Below, in pieces: positions 20,377 to 31,625 of a stretch of 64,000 nucleotides of DNA (the first letter of the stretch is position 1; each line of letters starts with the position of its first letter). The stretch is from the NCBI RefSeq assembly GCF_036323735.1, contig NC_086027.1, forward strand, positions 86,563,662-86,627,661. Direction: 5' to 3'. The notes under the pieces were generated by a model, which saw only the letters and a program-made list of their open reading frames with translations, did no database searches and was not told the origin of the DNA. Source of the stretch: Rattus norvegicus. Its lineage: Eukaryota > Chordata > Mammalia > Rodentia > Muridae. The position numbers and the translations under genes are program-made.

Positions 20377-23043
20377 AATGAGTCAACCAGCCTTTGTAGT
20401 TGCAGCTTATTTCTAGAAACTTCCCTTCCTACATCTACATGGTACTTCACTGATTTACATTTTCTGCTCTGAACCACAGAAATGCCAAGGATAAACAGAA
20501 GATAAGTTGTCATTAGGGATGAACAGCATACCTTAAGCAAGGTCTTTTTTCCTGGTTAGCTCTACCCTCATTGAAAGCCCCTCTTGTCTGTTCTTGTCTA
20601 TCTCTCTGAGGAAGTCATACTTTTACTTTGTCCTCAAGATGCCCAATGATTCAGGCCTTATCGTGCACTTCTGCAAAGTATGGGTGGCTCTCATCACAGA
20701 CTAACTTTATAAGAAAGGGGCTGTTATTTACTGAGCCCATCCAGGGACAGAACAACATGGAGACAATAACAAAAAGCCCAAAGTGAAAACTTTTCAGGGA
20801 CAACGGACAACTTAAGTGTTCTTTTTTGGGTTCAATGTTCCCGTTCCCATCTATAGAATTGATCATAGACAGCATTGGCATCACAAGACCATTGAAACTG
20901 TTCTGATAAGCTCCTATTCTCACAGTATCAATGAAGAATAACAACCTTTTAATAACCAGTCACTATAGTTCTTCATTGATACTGTGAGAATAGGTGTTTG
21001 TCTTAAAAATAAACCTAGAGTAGATGTTTTGCTTTCAGGAAATCTGTCAACATTCATGATAAACCAATAACCAAAGAGACAGGGGCCAAGATTACCTATT
21101 AAAAAAGAACTCTGGCCTAGAATCTTCCATAAGCTAAGGAAGCCAACAGAAATCAGTGGAAAGAGACAAACTATTGTACCTTCAACCCTCCAGAAAACCA
21201 CGGTTGCCTCAATAGCCTGATTTGATTAATAACTAACAGCTTTCTCAACATTCACCAGCTTCTAACATATGATCAATTGGGAAAGTCAGACATGCAGCTT
21301 TCACAGATCATGTGGAATACCTTACACCTCGTCAGCATGAACTGTGAACCCATTTTAATGGTCTACATCAGTACATATTTAACGCACTTCTCTTTTCTCT
21401 ACTCAAAGTCCTTCCCATTATGATGTCCACCAGTATGTTTTTACCAAAACCCATTCTGGTTGTTTTTAGCCCTTATAATAACAAGCTCTAATGACAGTCT
21501 CTTCTTGGTACCATTTAAGTGGTCTCAATTTATTACCCTCTCTCAGCACACAATAGGGACAAGCTGATCCATTCTTGGTTCACCAGTCCAAGCCCAGCAC
21601 CTCACATAATGTTTCTCAGACAAATAAATGATAGACATCCCAATCTTCAAAGCCTCACAGAGTTTCTCTCCTGAACAAGTGAGGCATTGGGAACTGTGAC
21701 AGAAGGACTTTCCTCCATTATAAGAGGCCAACCAAGTGAGTGGAGCTATGTAACAGTCTGGCTCTTCTGATATTTGTGCAGACTTCTTGAATCACAAAGC
21801 TCTGGGAGCCAACTGGCCCTTTCCCGCAGCATTAAGAAAGCAGAGGTGTTTACTCACAAGGTGTTTCCAAGGGTTTAATGAGCTCCTGTGAGTGAAAGAA
21901 TTCAGCAAGGGTCTGGGAAATGGAAGAGTCTTTTTGCGTGCTTCATGGCTTTGTTTATGATCTCTCTACTGTGTGTAACTGTGAAAATAGATAGCAGAGA
22001 AAAAAACTTATCAACTTTGCAAGGCTATCTGTTCATCAGCTATCACTGCGTAAGGGGAATAACCTTTCAGTTTTTCACATTTGATCTCAATATTCCTTAT
22101 TGGGTTTATTTTTATCCATTCAACAATAGATAACATTGACATTAATGAAATGAACTTTTGATACATAAAGGGCATGGTTGTCTAATTTGAATTTGAACAT
22201 GGTTTCTTTATTTGAAAAGTACGTAGTTGAATCTTTATTTGCAAGACATGTATAAGGAAGGGGGTGGTGGTGAGTATAAGGACTATGAGATAGATCCTGC
22301 TCTCGGGGATTAGCCCATGTAAAGCAACTCACAAAATCCTTCAGATATAGGCAGCCGATCAGTCCTCCAGATTTTGGGTGTCATCATTCCTCGCATGGAT
22401 GTGAGTGTAAATTTCTGCCTGTCAGAAGGTGCCCTGACTACTTAGTTTCAGTCATTAGACATTTGCCTGCCATCTTCTGTTCTGAATCCACACCAATTTC
22501 TGATTCAGTTTGGCTTCACACAGGGGTTTGTCCACATAAGAAGGTCACAGTGATCACAGGAAATGGAGCTACTTGGGATTTAATGATGGGTTCTTGTGGG
22601 TAATCAATATGAAAACTTCTGGTTATAAGATGACTTTGCAAAAACAAGGACAACAGAGAGAAGGCCAGAGGCAAACATCCATTTCCTGTACCCTTTTCTA
22701 GGTTGTCATTCTGGTTACTCCCTGAAATTCAGGAGCTTGAAGGGATCATATACTTACTCGATCCCGCTGGGTGTTCTTACAGCTAAGTAACTTTCTAGGT
22801 TGGACATTAGACCTTAGGATATAGGGACCTATTTCAGAAGTCCTGCCTCCCAGCAGATGGCCAGCCACTATGTCCACATTTCTTTCCTTCACACATTTTC
22901 TTCATTTGCAATGAGTGAAACGTGGACAAATAGATTACTAAGTAATTGATTGTGAGGAATGAAGCTGCTCCTCTTTGTAAGAAAATCAGGCAGTTTTATT
23001 TTACAGCTTCACAAGGCTGAGGGTCTACCTAGAATCTCAGGCT
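20377..23043. other. No gene recognised
   Basis: Unique-looking sequence. Minus-strand frames of 97 and 93 codons at 20651-20944 and 20920-21201 overlap through the inverted repeat, in different frames. Their translations (for example WFIMNVDRFPESKTS) match no family I recognise, and frame changes and stops separate them from the 62-codon frame at 21543-21731. Confidence 0.45.
20913..20994. repeat. Perfect 26-bp inverted repeat, 30-bp spacer
   Basis: The left arm 20913-20938 (starting CCTATTCTCACAG) and right arm 20969-20994 (ending CTGTGAGAATAGG) are exact reverse complements over 26 bases, with spacer 20939-20968. The DNA or a transcript could fold into a long stem. It is not part of a recognised repeat family. 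Confidence 0.95.
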
Positions 23044-23169
23044 GCTGATTGAGTACAGAGAATGATTTTTATCACCCTTAACATGGTTGCCTTCTCCCCT
23101 TACTCATTGGCTGAGTACTCAGAATGATTGCCTTCCTCCCTTTCCTCATTGGCTGAGTAATTAGAAGGA
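23044..23169. repeat. Imperfect 41-bp tandem repeat, about 2.5 units
   Basis: Units at 23087-23127 and 23128-23169 share the TTGCCTTC start and CTCATTGGCTGAGTA core. A partial unit upstream (GCTGATTGAGTACAGAGAATGA) shares the second half. CATTGG is an inverted CCAAT box, so the block may come from an LTR promoter, but no LTR family was recognised. Confidence 0.7.
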
Positions 23170-23467
23170 GTGGTCTTATACCTTTCCCTCTGTCACTTAT
23201 GTTTGTCTGTTTCTCCACAAAGATCACGCATGGGTTCATTTCTATGTTTTACATCCCCTCCATTTTAAAGCTTATCGGATATATTGCCTTATTATACCTG
23301 GTAGTCATTAGACAAGTTTGGCTGTTAGTAATTTACCACTCTAAACTTCTAGTCTGAGAGTGGAGGTAGCAGGCAAGTGGAGTTTGGATAGAGGTAGTCA
23401 ACTTAGCAGGTTGCCAACAGTCCATAGGTGGACCAATGTTAATTCTAAATATTTTATTTTATTTTTT

Positions 23468-23556
23468 GGTTCTTTTTTTTTCGGAGCTGGGGACCGAACC
23501 CAGGGCCTTGCGCTTCCTAGGTAAGCGCTCTACCACTGAGCTAAATCCCCAGCCCC
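23468..23556 (-). mobile_element. ID element (BC1/tRNA-Ala type SINE), young
   Basis: On the minus strand: GGGGCTGGGGATTTAGCTCA, GTGGTAGAGCGCTTACCTAG, then the A-rich tail. The pol III A box (TAGCTCAGTGG) and B box (GGTTCGGTCCC) are intact. A 21-bp target-site duplication starting TAAATATTTTATTTTA flanks it (from 23446 and 23557-23577). Intact ID copies are a strong sign of rat. Confidence 0.97.
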
Positions 23557-23577
23557 TAAATATTTTATTTTATTTTT

Positions 23578-24157
23578 AAAATGAACCATCAGATTTTATT
23601 TAATTACTAGACAACGTGCACGCTTTTAAGCTGAAATTTAATGGTGACTCATATCACATATTGGGATGCTCAAGCTTGTTGTTATAGGGCCTAAGGTCAT
23701 TTGTGCTTGTTTTCATGAACGGACTAAGGCACATGACTGGGGAGATGGGCAGATGGGTGAGTGGATACATGAGTAGAGGGATGAATAGAGCTGAGTAATA
23801 ATGTGTTTGTTGATCTAATGATTTTTCTTCCCCTCTAATATCTGAAGTGACCAAATGCTGCTTTACTGATTTCTTACATCCACACCCTCTAGATGAATTC
23901 TTCATGGACACACACTTCAGTGGGAATCATTTTACCATGCATCTCCCAGAAATGGTCAGACATATTCGGGTCTTAGCAGGGATTACAGCTTGAGCACAAA
24001 CCAATCTGAACTGTGGGCTCCAGAGTTGAGGCTAAGGTGGGAAGCGCTAAACTGAGAATAATGATCTGTACAAGAGACAAAGCTGGACAATGGGGGCCAA
24101 GGTGGAAGGATACTGAGAAGCTAACTGAAGACACAAATTCATGTTGAAAAGCAAAAA
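23578..24157. other. No gene recognised
   Basis: Unique-looking. The 85-codon antisense frame at 23654-23911 has no recognised domain. Confidence 0.5.
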
Positions 24158-24322
24158 TGGGTGGTAGCAGCACGCACCTTTAATCCCAGCACTCTGGAGG
24201 CAAAGACAGGTCAATCTCTGTGTATTCAGGGCCAGCCTGGTCAACAGAGTAAAGTCTAGAACAGCCAGGGCTCCACCATGAAATCCTGTCTGGAAAACAC
24301 ACAAACAACAAAAACAACAATA
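24158..24322 (+). mobile_element. B1 SINE
   Basis: TGGGTGGTAGCAGCACGCAC, CTTTAATCCCAGCACTCTGG, GGGCCAGCCTGGTCAACAGA and ATCCTGTCTGG are the B1 landmarks in order, followed by an A/CAA-rich tail. Moderately diverged. Confidence 0.9.
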
Positions 24323-25029
24323 CCAACAGCAAAGCTGAGTGGTTGGTGTTTAGTAACTGAAAAAGAACCAGGCATTGAGATGAAATACCCCAGTCCTGTT
24401 ACTAGAACTGAGGGCTGATGTTGGGGCAGACCCAAAATATGCATTCATCAAAAGGAATTCCTATAGCTTCTCTGTGTTATGTCAACTCCATCACTGCCTC
24501 AGTAAGTGACAGGTTTATTACTGAAAGTGCTCTGTCTTACAATATATAAATGGTCAAACAGTATGCATAATGCAAAGAGATGGGCATAATCTCAAACAGC
24601 ATAGGAAAAAAGAAAATGATGCCAATATAAACCCCTCTGTGTGACTTTATACTTTGCTACCCTAGGAATCAATGGCACGGGTGTTGTTACAGGTGAAACT
24701 GTGCAATAATGACTTCCTTCTGGATTTGTCACTAAGTCTTCTTGGATGAGGTCCCCTCATCCTGCATGACACCAAATTCTACATGAGAAGTAGTTCTATT
24801 TGAAGATAGTATATTGCAATAGTGTCATTTTTAAAACTCCATTCAAATGAGTAAATATATAGTTATGCATGCCTCTTTTTCTAGTATATGCCCAAACTTG
24901 ACATATGAAAAATTTAAACAGCATCAGTACCCTTCCGCTTTCTGGAGTACCTTTGCATAGTTGAGATGAGCAGTTGACGACAGGCTAACACTACAACATG
25001 GTCGGTGATTTAGGCTGTGTGGGTAGCAA
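24323..25029. other. No gene recognised
   Basis: Unique-looking AT-rich sequence without a recognised element. Confidence 0.5.
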
Positions 25030-25445
25030 TGGGCACTTACATCACACAAAGCATTCTTCTAAGTATTATTTGTGTGCTTCTTATTTCTTCATTATAAAAA
25101 CATGAGACAGTTACTTAAAAAAAAAGACCTCATTTGCTTTATTTTATGTGTATCTGTGTTTTGTCTGTATACCAGAAGAGAAGATTAAATTCCATGGTAC
25201 TACAGTTATAGATGGTTATAAACTGTCCTGTGAGAATTGAATTGAGGACCCCTGGAAAGCAGCTGGTGTTCTTAATCCCAGAGCCATCTCTCCAGCTCCA
25301 TGATAGGTATTTTTAAATTTTGAAGATTAATTCAACCTTCATTTTGCCAATGATGTACAACTACTAAGTGTTGGGATGAGAATTTGAGTCCAAGGCTATC
25401 AGACTCGGTGTCTAAGGTCTTGACTGCTGCTCGGGGTTGCTATGC
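25030..25445 (+). mobile_element. MIR SINE split by a B3
   Basis: The left half (AAAGCATTCTTCTAAGTATT, TTCTTCATTATAAAAACATG) and right half (CAACTACTAAGTGTTGGGAT, ATTTGAGTCCAAGGCTATCA, GACTGCTGC) are consecutive parts of the MIR consensus. The B3 at 25118-25300 separates them, giving relative ages. Confidence 0.7.
25118..25300 (-). mobile_element. B3 SINE inserted in a MIR
   Basis: Antisense B3, diverged: ATAGATGGTTATAAACTGTC, GAATTGAATTGAGGACCCCT and CAGAGCCATCTCTCCAGCTCC at the tRNA-like end. Confidence 0.7.
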
Positions 25446-25856
25446 TACCATATATGAACTTGAACAACATCTCTGATCTCATCTGCATCAGGTCTCAGTA
25501 CTGAGAAAAGAAAACACAACAACTAGAATCTACTAAGCTAAGTCAGCAAATATTTCCCGAACATGTTGAATACTGTCAAAAAGCCAGAGAAATGCATGTC
25601 ACTTTGCCTCAAGGCTTTTAAAATATAGAATTGGAAGGAAAGAAAAGAAGCAACACAGAACATTAGCAAACAAAAGGGTGAATAGCATTAATGGGGTAAG
25701 TAGACGTCTGTGTTATAGAATCAATATACTTGGGTTCAGCTGTCACTGCAGCATGATGTGACAAGCAGACTTAGGTTCAGAGACATTTGATATAAGAGAG
25801 TGTCTTTGTTATTTGTATAGGTGAATTCACCATATGGGCATGTTGGTTGTTTGCCT

Positions 25857-25912
25857 AATCAATCAATCACTGTACTTTCTTTCCTTATTGATTGATTAAT
25901 TGATTGATTGAT
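25857..25912. repeat. (ATCA)n facing (ATTG)n, hairpin-capable
   Basis: AATCAATCAATCA at 25857-25869 is followed after a short pyrimidine spacer by ATTGATTGATTAATTGATTG (from 25887). Eleven bases can pair between the two arms. Confidence 0.8.
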
Positions 25913-25914
25913 AA

Positions 25915-26088
25915 GGTCTTTCACAAAATCTGAAGCCCAGTATGAACCTGAGATCTACCACCTGCCTTTTCTCTCCAGCCCTGCGGTTCCAGGCATGTAG
26001 CCATGTCTGACCTTGCATGGATGTCCAAACTCAGGTCTTCATGCTTGCACATCGATCACTTTGCCACCTTTGAGCCACCTCCCCAGCC
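25915..26088 (-). mobile_element. B4 SINE
   Basis: The right end GCACATCGATCACTTTGCCA...GAGCCACCTCCCCAGCC is the antisense ID-like head. The left part GTAGCCATGTCTGACC and ATGTCCAAACTCAGGTCTTC belong to the middle, and the B1-like tail is truncated. Confidence 0.65.
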
Positions 26089-29000
26089 ACCCCAACCAAT
26101 GTCTTGAGTCCTTTTATGTCCATGTTGTGACATCCTTCTGTTGCCATGACAAATAGGTAAGAATTTAGTGGGTAGGAGTCACACAACACAAAGGTAGCCG
26201 GGCCCATTCTGAGATCAGCCTCTCTTTCAGCATTCCCAGACTCAAGATCAAATGCTCTAGTTGAACACCACTGAACAGAAGTTAGAGGCTTTCCATTCTA
26301 ATCCAGCTCCTGGCTGAGGCTCATTAGGTTGAGGGAATTCAACAGTCATATTTCCTGCTCTACACAGTAACAAGGAGAGCCTAATTAGAGAGCAAAGGGG
26401 AGAAGTCTAGCAGCTTTAATAAATATGATGTGCTGAATGCATTATCTCTTTGGCAGGAAACAAATTATGGAGTAATCTCCAGTATTCAGACAGTCTAATT
26501 CATGGCGGCTCATTTAAAGAAACCCTTTAACCCAGCATTTTGCGACTATAAAGCACATTTTAACAAATACAACTGTGATTTTTCTCCCACAATGTAGAGA
26601 GACCTTTGGGAGATGGGTTTGTTTTTTTTTTTTAATATAATGAGAACATTGGAATGTGTTTTGAAGATAAATTAGTTTGTAAGTACTTCTAGAAGTTTGA
26701 TGTTACTGAATAATGGAGAAGACAACTATTCAAATTATTTGTTTCTGAAATAAGTGGAAAAATTTCCAACGGCCTTAATTTTAGAAACTCATTTTATCTC
26801 CAGCCATCCCCCAGTCAAAACCCTTCAGTTAGATAATATTGTGATCAGACACTCAGACTCTAGTCTTCCCTCCACACAACCCCTACCAGCGAGTCTCTAG
26901 CCAAAGCTTCCAATGTGAGTATGCCAATAAGGAGTTGTAGCTATATAAATGTCTCTGTCCAACGCTCTTCCCAGGACCTTGTGTGGACCATTCTTTCCTA
27001 TAATTCCATTTCAGTGATGCTTCTTGGTACTTTTCTCTGGCCACCCTTTAGTCAAGGCTGGTCTAACACATTTCTTTTATGCCACCTTCTTCTCTCCATA
27101 ACACTTTTAAACATGGATTTCCCTCAGTCAATCATTTGTGACCTGTCCTTCCAGTTACAATGGGTGTTCCATCCAGCCTTATCGGGCTCCATCATATTCT
27201 AGCTCCATTAAAAAACAAAACCCATCAAATAGCAGGTGAGCACCATGCAAATATAAATGTGGGAAATGTGTATAATATAAATGGAGGGGGGGGGACTTAG
27301 GTGATTTCAATCACAGAGTCACGATTACTTTGAAAATGATTTAACTTTATAGTATGTATTTCAGAAGTTACACGTTTTTAATTTTCTTAGAAAAAAGAAA
27401 TTACTATACTCATGCTATAGTGATATATTCTTGGTGTTATATAATTACTAGTTTCCTCTGAAAAACTAAAAAAATGACAAGAGAATACTGTCCTTTCTCT
27501 TGCGAGTGAGCAAGTTAGTGTCCAGAATGCCCCATATACTTGTTCAAGTCAGGGCTCAGCAGTAAAAAAAAGGTAAAGCCCAAATTAGAATGCAAAGATT
27601 TATTTGTTTTCTAAGCCCTGGATTTATTGCCCCTCAATTTTATTCTAACTAGAAATACACAAGATAAATGATAAATGAATAGTCCCACATATCTCAATGA
27701 CTTTGTAAAAAGAATAATTATTAGATTTTCTTTGAATTATTAGCTTTCCAAAGTATGTATTCCCATTCTTATAAGCAAAATGAACATTCTCTTGCCCTTC
27801 ATTATAATATATGCAAATTAAAAGTGAATCCAATTTGAACAATTTTTGCCAAGTTGCATTATTAAAGTGACCTTCAATAACTGGAAGACAGTCAACTGTC
27901 CACATTAAAGAGTAGTTACTATGCAGTTCATTATTTATATAGTTGTTATAAACTGAAACCCTGCACTAATGGTGTGCTTGATATGCAAAGCACATTTGTC
28001 TGTGTTTTATAAAATACAATGTTTCCCATTATGCTATTATGCCACACTAATGTTCCTGAGAAAAGTGAAGAGCTACTTCTGAAGTGACAGAGTCCAACTC
28101 CAGGTGCTTCTTCTCCATGTTAGGGCATTGTTTTCCTCAGATCTCCCACCATATCGCTATCGTAGAAATGCCATGGTTCAGGATTTAAGAATGTCATTAG
28201 TTCTTCTTGTTATTCAAGAAAACTTTACTGAGTCCTTTCTGTTCATTAGATTCTAAGGTAAATGTTGGTTTAAAAAAAGTGAAATTTCCACATTTATCTC
28301 TGAAAAGTGCCTGGAGTCTAGAAGTGAAGGCATATAAGGAAGTCACTCTAAGCAAACTCAACTTTTGAGGAATAAACAACTCCAAAAAATATATATATTC
28401 ACCTTGGGCACAGCAGCAGCAGATAGGGTTGGGACATTCGTAAGTCATGTGTCCATCTAGCCTGAGAAGAGCAGCATGAGATGCTAACTGGATGAAGTTT
28501 TAGACATGGTGACATATCTGATAATATCTGGAACCTGAGTAGTAGTAACTAACCAGTAGAAGAGGTGACTATCAACCCCACATAAGAACATCAAGAACTG
28601 AGACAGCACACCCATCAAACACAGGAAGAATCGAGACTTAAAGAGATGGGCAATCTCTAGTGACTTCAATAGAGCTGATGCTAAAGCATGTTATACAAAT
28701 GTGTGAAGATTATGTAAATGAGGACCCAATGCTTCAGACTATGGACCATACCTAAATGGAGACAGCTTCTGAATGCCTCATAGCCAGGGCTCACCTACTC
28801 ACACTAGGTCCTAGGAATATAAGGTCTGAATAGTCTACTGAATATGATACCCAATGATGATGACGTTTCCATAGATTAGTGGCTTTGACTGAGTGGCCAT
28901 CACTCTTAGGCTGTTGGATTGTTCCCACCGTCACCAGGCAGGTCTGGTCTGAACCTATTATAGATTTTAGTAAACTGTTTAGAAACCAGTGGCTCTCTAC

Positions 29001-29699
29001 CTTAAAATCTTCAAATGCCCTGCTCTTTCTCCATAGGCTAGATTCTGCCAAATATTCTTTTTTTTATAACTCCAGATGCTAAAGGCCTTTTGGGGTGATG
29101 GTTCCTGCTCATGATTCCTGGTACATTTTCAGAGTGGATCTTTTCAGCCTTGCCTTTTGAAGAGACAGCTTCCGAAATTCTCACCTTTTCTTCCTTTTCT
29201 TTTTCCTCATGGCACATACTCATTATGTGCTCACATTACTCCAACACTCTGGAGCACTTGCCTTTAAGGAAATGAATATTAATAACAACTGTAACTGCAT
29301 GTGAAATAAAACTTATTTTGTCATCTCATAGATGTCTGAGTCCCAAGGATTCAAAATCTAGAAGGATGCTGAATGCTGAGGTGTAAGACCTGCTGGATGC
29401 TGTTACAACCTTTAATTATGGTGGCCCATGAAACTTATCCTAACTTAGGACAAATATAACAGGATGACTATAACTACCTATGCTAGATAGCCAAGAGACA
29501 AACTTTAAAGACATAATTGGTTTATCCATAGACACAAGACCAACCTCTAGACAAAATAAAAGTCAAAAGCTAGAAAGTGGGTTGCTAGCCCCCTCAAGCT
29601 AGATGAGGTGGGGGGGATGGTGAACACAAGAATGATCAGAATATTTTTTCCTTGACACTTAGGATATTGTCGAGAGAAAAGAACCATCACTGAAATAAT
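26089..29699. other. No gene recognised; mostly unique AT-rich DNA
   Basis: About 3.6 kb with few recognisable repeats. Frames of 60-95 codons occur on both strands without domains. The block 26350-26600 is listed separately. CAGCAGCAGC near 28420 is a short triplet run only. Confidence 0.5.
26350..26600. promoter_or_regulatory. Candidate conserved noncoding element
   Basis: Repeat-free AT-rich sequence with CCTAATTAGAGAGCAAAG, CAAATTATGGAGTAATC, GTCTAATTCATGG and CATTTTAACAAATAC. The absence of repeat signatures, together with homeodomain-like TAATTA and TAAT cores, resembles vertebrate conserved enhancers. Inference only. Confidence 0.25.
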
Positions 29700-30035
29700 A
29701 CCACCCGAAAGATATGGCCACATCCTAATTACCAGAACTCGTGACGGTAACCATTTAGAAAAAGGTTCATTGCTGATGTAATTTAGCATCTAATGATGAC
29801 ATCCTAGGCTACCTAGGTTGGACTAAGTCTAATATTATGTGTCATAAGAGATGGTAGAAGAGATATGGAAAAATCTGTGAAGATACAGGCAAAGACTGGA
29901 GTCATGAGGCATGGAAGGCCTAGATCCACCAGGAAGCCTAAGAGGAAATACTCTCCTCTTGATTCTCTGATGGACCTGAATCCCACCTACAACCAGCAAA
30001 TTTAGGACATCTTTCTTTGCTTTAAGTTACCAAGT
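29700..30035 (+). mobile_element. MLT1-type MaLR LTR, ancient
   Basis: Colinear with MLT1 consensus landmarks: GAAAGATATGGCCACATCCT, AATTACCAGAACTCGTGACG, a GCAGATGTGATT equivalent (GCTGATGTAATTTAG), GGATTATCTGGGTGG equivalents, CCTACAACCAGCAAATTTAG, and CTTTAAGTTACCAAGTTTATG near the polyadenylation end. Heavily mutated, as expected for a mammal-wide solo LTR; no internal viral sequence is seen. Confidence 0.75.
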
Positions 30036-30334
30036 TTATGTGGTCTATGGTTGGCCTTGGCAACCAATATACAGCCTATGCCCAACTGGGATACATACAA
30101 ATTTGGGGGATACTATTGTCCTTCTCTGTGGTAAAGGGAAGAGAGAAGGCCGCAGTCAGATGTACCTGCACTTCTGAATGGAACGGGCCAAGGTTGCATG
30201 CTTTCTTTGGATTAAATGGATACTTCTGGAGAATGATTGTCTAGACTTCCCAGGAGATTATCATTCCTACGAGGTCTGACTTCAGGGATGAAGTAATCCC
30301 CTGGCATTTGTACTAAGTATATTTAGTATATACT

Positions 30335-30720
30335 TGCAGTATATTAGTTGTCTATTATCAAGTGACTAATTATCTTAAAATTTAAAGCATGGAGTAAATA
30401 GCAAATATTTACCATCTTATACAACTCTTAATGGCAGAAATCAGGGATCACCTCAGGGTTGAGTATTTCTGGTCCAGAAATAGGAGGCTGCAATGGAGCT
30501 GTGTGTTGTGCTATGGTCATCTGAAGGCGTGGTTAGAACTGTAGGCTCTGGATCCAGGCTCCTTCATAGGTTCATAGAGAGTTTCAACTTCCGACCATGT
30601 GCTCTTTTAGCATGGTTGCTTACAACATAGCAGCTGGCTTCCCCTGAAGCAAATTTAGAGGGATAATGAGAAAGAGGATGCGATATGCTTTATAACCCAT
30701 CCTCAGAAGTGATATACCAC
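30335..30720 (+). mobile_element. Ancient mammalian interspersed repeat, family not named
   Basis: Segments resemble a known mammal-wide repeat: TTAAAGCATGGAGTAAATAGC, CAAATATTTACCATCTTATA, GGAGGCTGCAATGGAGCTGT, and ACAACATAGCAGCTGGCTTC (compare 'CACAACATGGCAGCTTGCTTC'). I recognise the pattern but not the family name with certainty. Confidence 0.45.
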
Positions 30721-30805
30721 CAGTCCCTTAGTTCTGATATAATTTGAGACTACATAAAAGTGCCATGGAAATTATCAGATAAGTTCTATCTGGTTGTCTA
30801 CCATA

Positions 30806-31088
30806 ATGGAGAGAGCAAAGCAGAAAAAAGGAAAGGAGGAGAGGGGAGAGGAAAGGGAGAGGGGAGGAAAGCGGAGGGGAGAGAGGGGACAGAAGGGGAG
30901 AGTAGGAAAGAGGAGGGAGAGGAGAGGATAATAGAGGAGAAGAGGGGAAGGGAGGAAAGGGGAGGGAAGAGGAGAAGAGAGGAGGGGAGAGGAGAGAAGA
31001 GGAGGAGATAGGAAAGAAGAGGAGGAAGAGAAAAGAAGAAGAGAAGAGGAGAGGGAAGGACAGGGGAGGGGAGGAGAGGGAAGGGGAG
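30806..31088. repeat. Polypurine tract, about 280 bases
   Basis: GGGAGAGGAAAGGGAGAGGG-type units, with only a handful of pyrimidines in 280 bases on the + strand. The Pro/Ser/Leu-rich frames of 97 and 168 codons on the opposite strand are composition artefacts. Confidence 0.95.
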
Positions 31089-31339
31089 CAAACCTTAGTT
31101 TGTAAGGGTCAAGAGTTTCCAGAACACTTGAAGATATCACAGAAGTCATTAGGGCCTGGTATAACAAAGGACAAAGGGCATTTAACAACACAGAGAGATT
31201 CACAGATGGCGTCTGGTAAGTAAATATAAACTTGCCACTTCTCAACTTCCTTTCCTCACTGTTGTTCCTTCCTGAAGACACAGAAGCAGCAGAATTAGTT
31301 GGAACGGATGTCTAGATGAAAGATTAAAGCTATCTAGAT

Positions 31340-31460
31340 ATAGATAGACATCCCTGGCCAGAGATCCCCTCACTCAGAAGGCTGAGACAGGGAGATTGCT
31401 GGAGTTCAGGACTTGTAAGCCAATTCTCGAAGTAAGGAAAGATACAATCTTATTAAAAAA
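31340..31460 (+). mobile_element. Old B1-like fragment (B1F/PB1 type)
   Basis: CTCACTCAGAAGGCTGAGAC, AGGGAGATTGCTGGAGTTCA and a terminal GATACAATCTTATTAAAAAATAAGTAAATG follow the B1 order but are well diverged, and the first 30 bases are poorly preserved. Confidence 0.5.
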
Positions 31461-31625
31461 TAAGTAAATGAACAAAGGACTGGGGATGTGCCTTGTCTCA
31501 CTGTTAGTCGGCAAACTGGCTAAGGAGGTGGGAGCTGATGGGAGAGAGAACCACAGCTTCCATGAGAATCTGGAACTCTGGTTTCCATTGCTTTGGTATC
31601 ACTTGAAGAGTCTTGTTTGTATGCA

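Noticed and set aside
20651..21201. Two minus-strand frames of 97 and 93 codons considered as a processed pseudogene
   Set aside because: They are in different frames, overlap at the inverted repeat, and match no protein I recognise; no poly-A tail or target duplication was seen.
23468..23556. Functional tRNA gene
   Set aside because: tRNA-Ala-like boxes belong to an ID SINE with A tail and target-site duplication, not to a tRNA.
30775..31281. 168-codon Pro/Ser/Leu-rich minus-strand frame
   Set aside because: Opposite strand of the polypurine tract; composition artefact.
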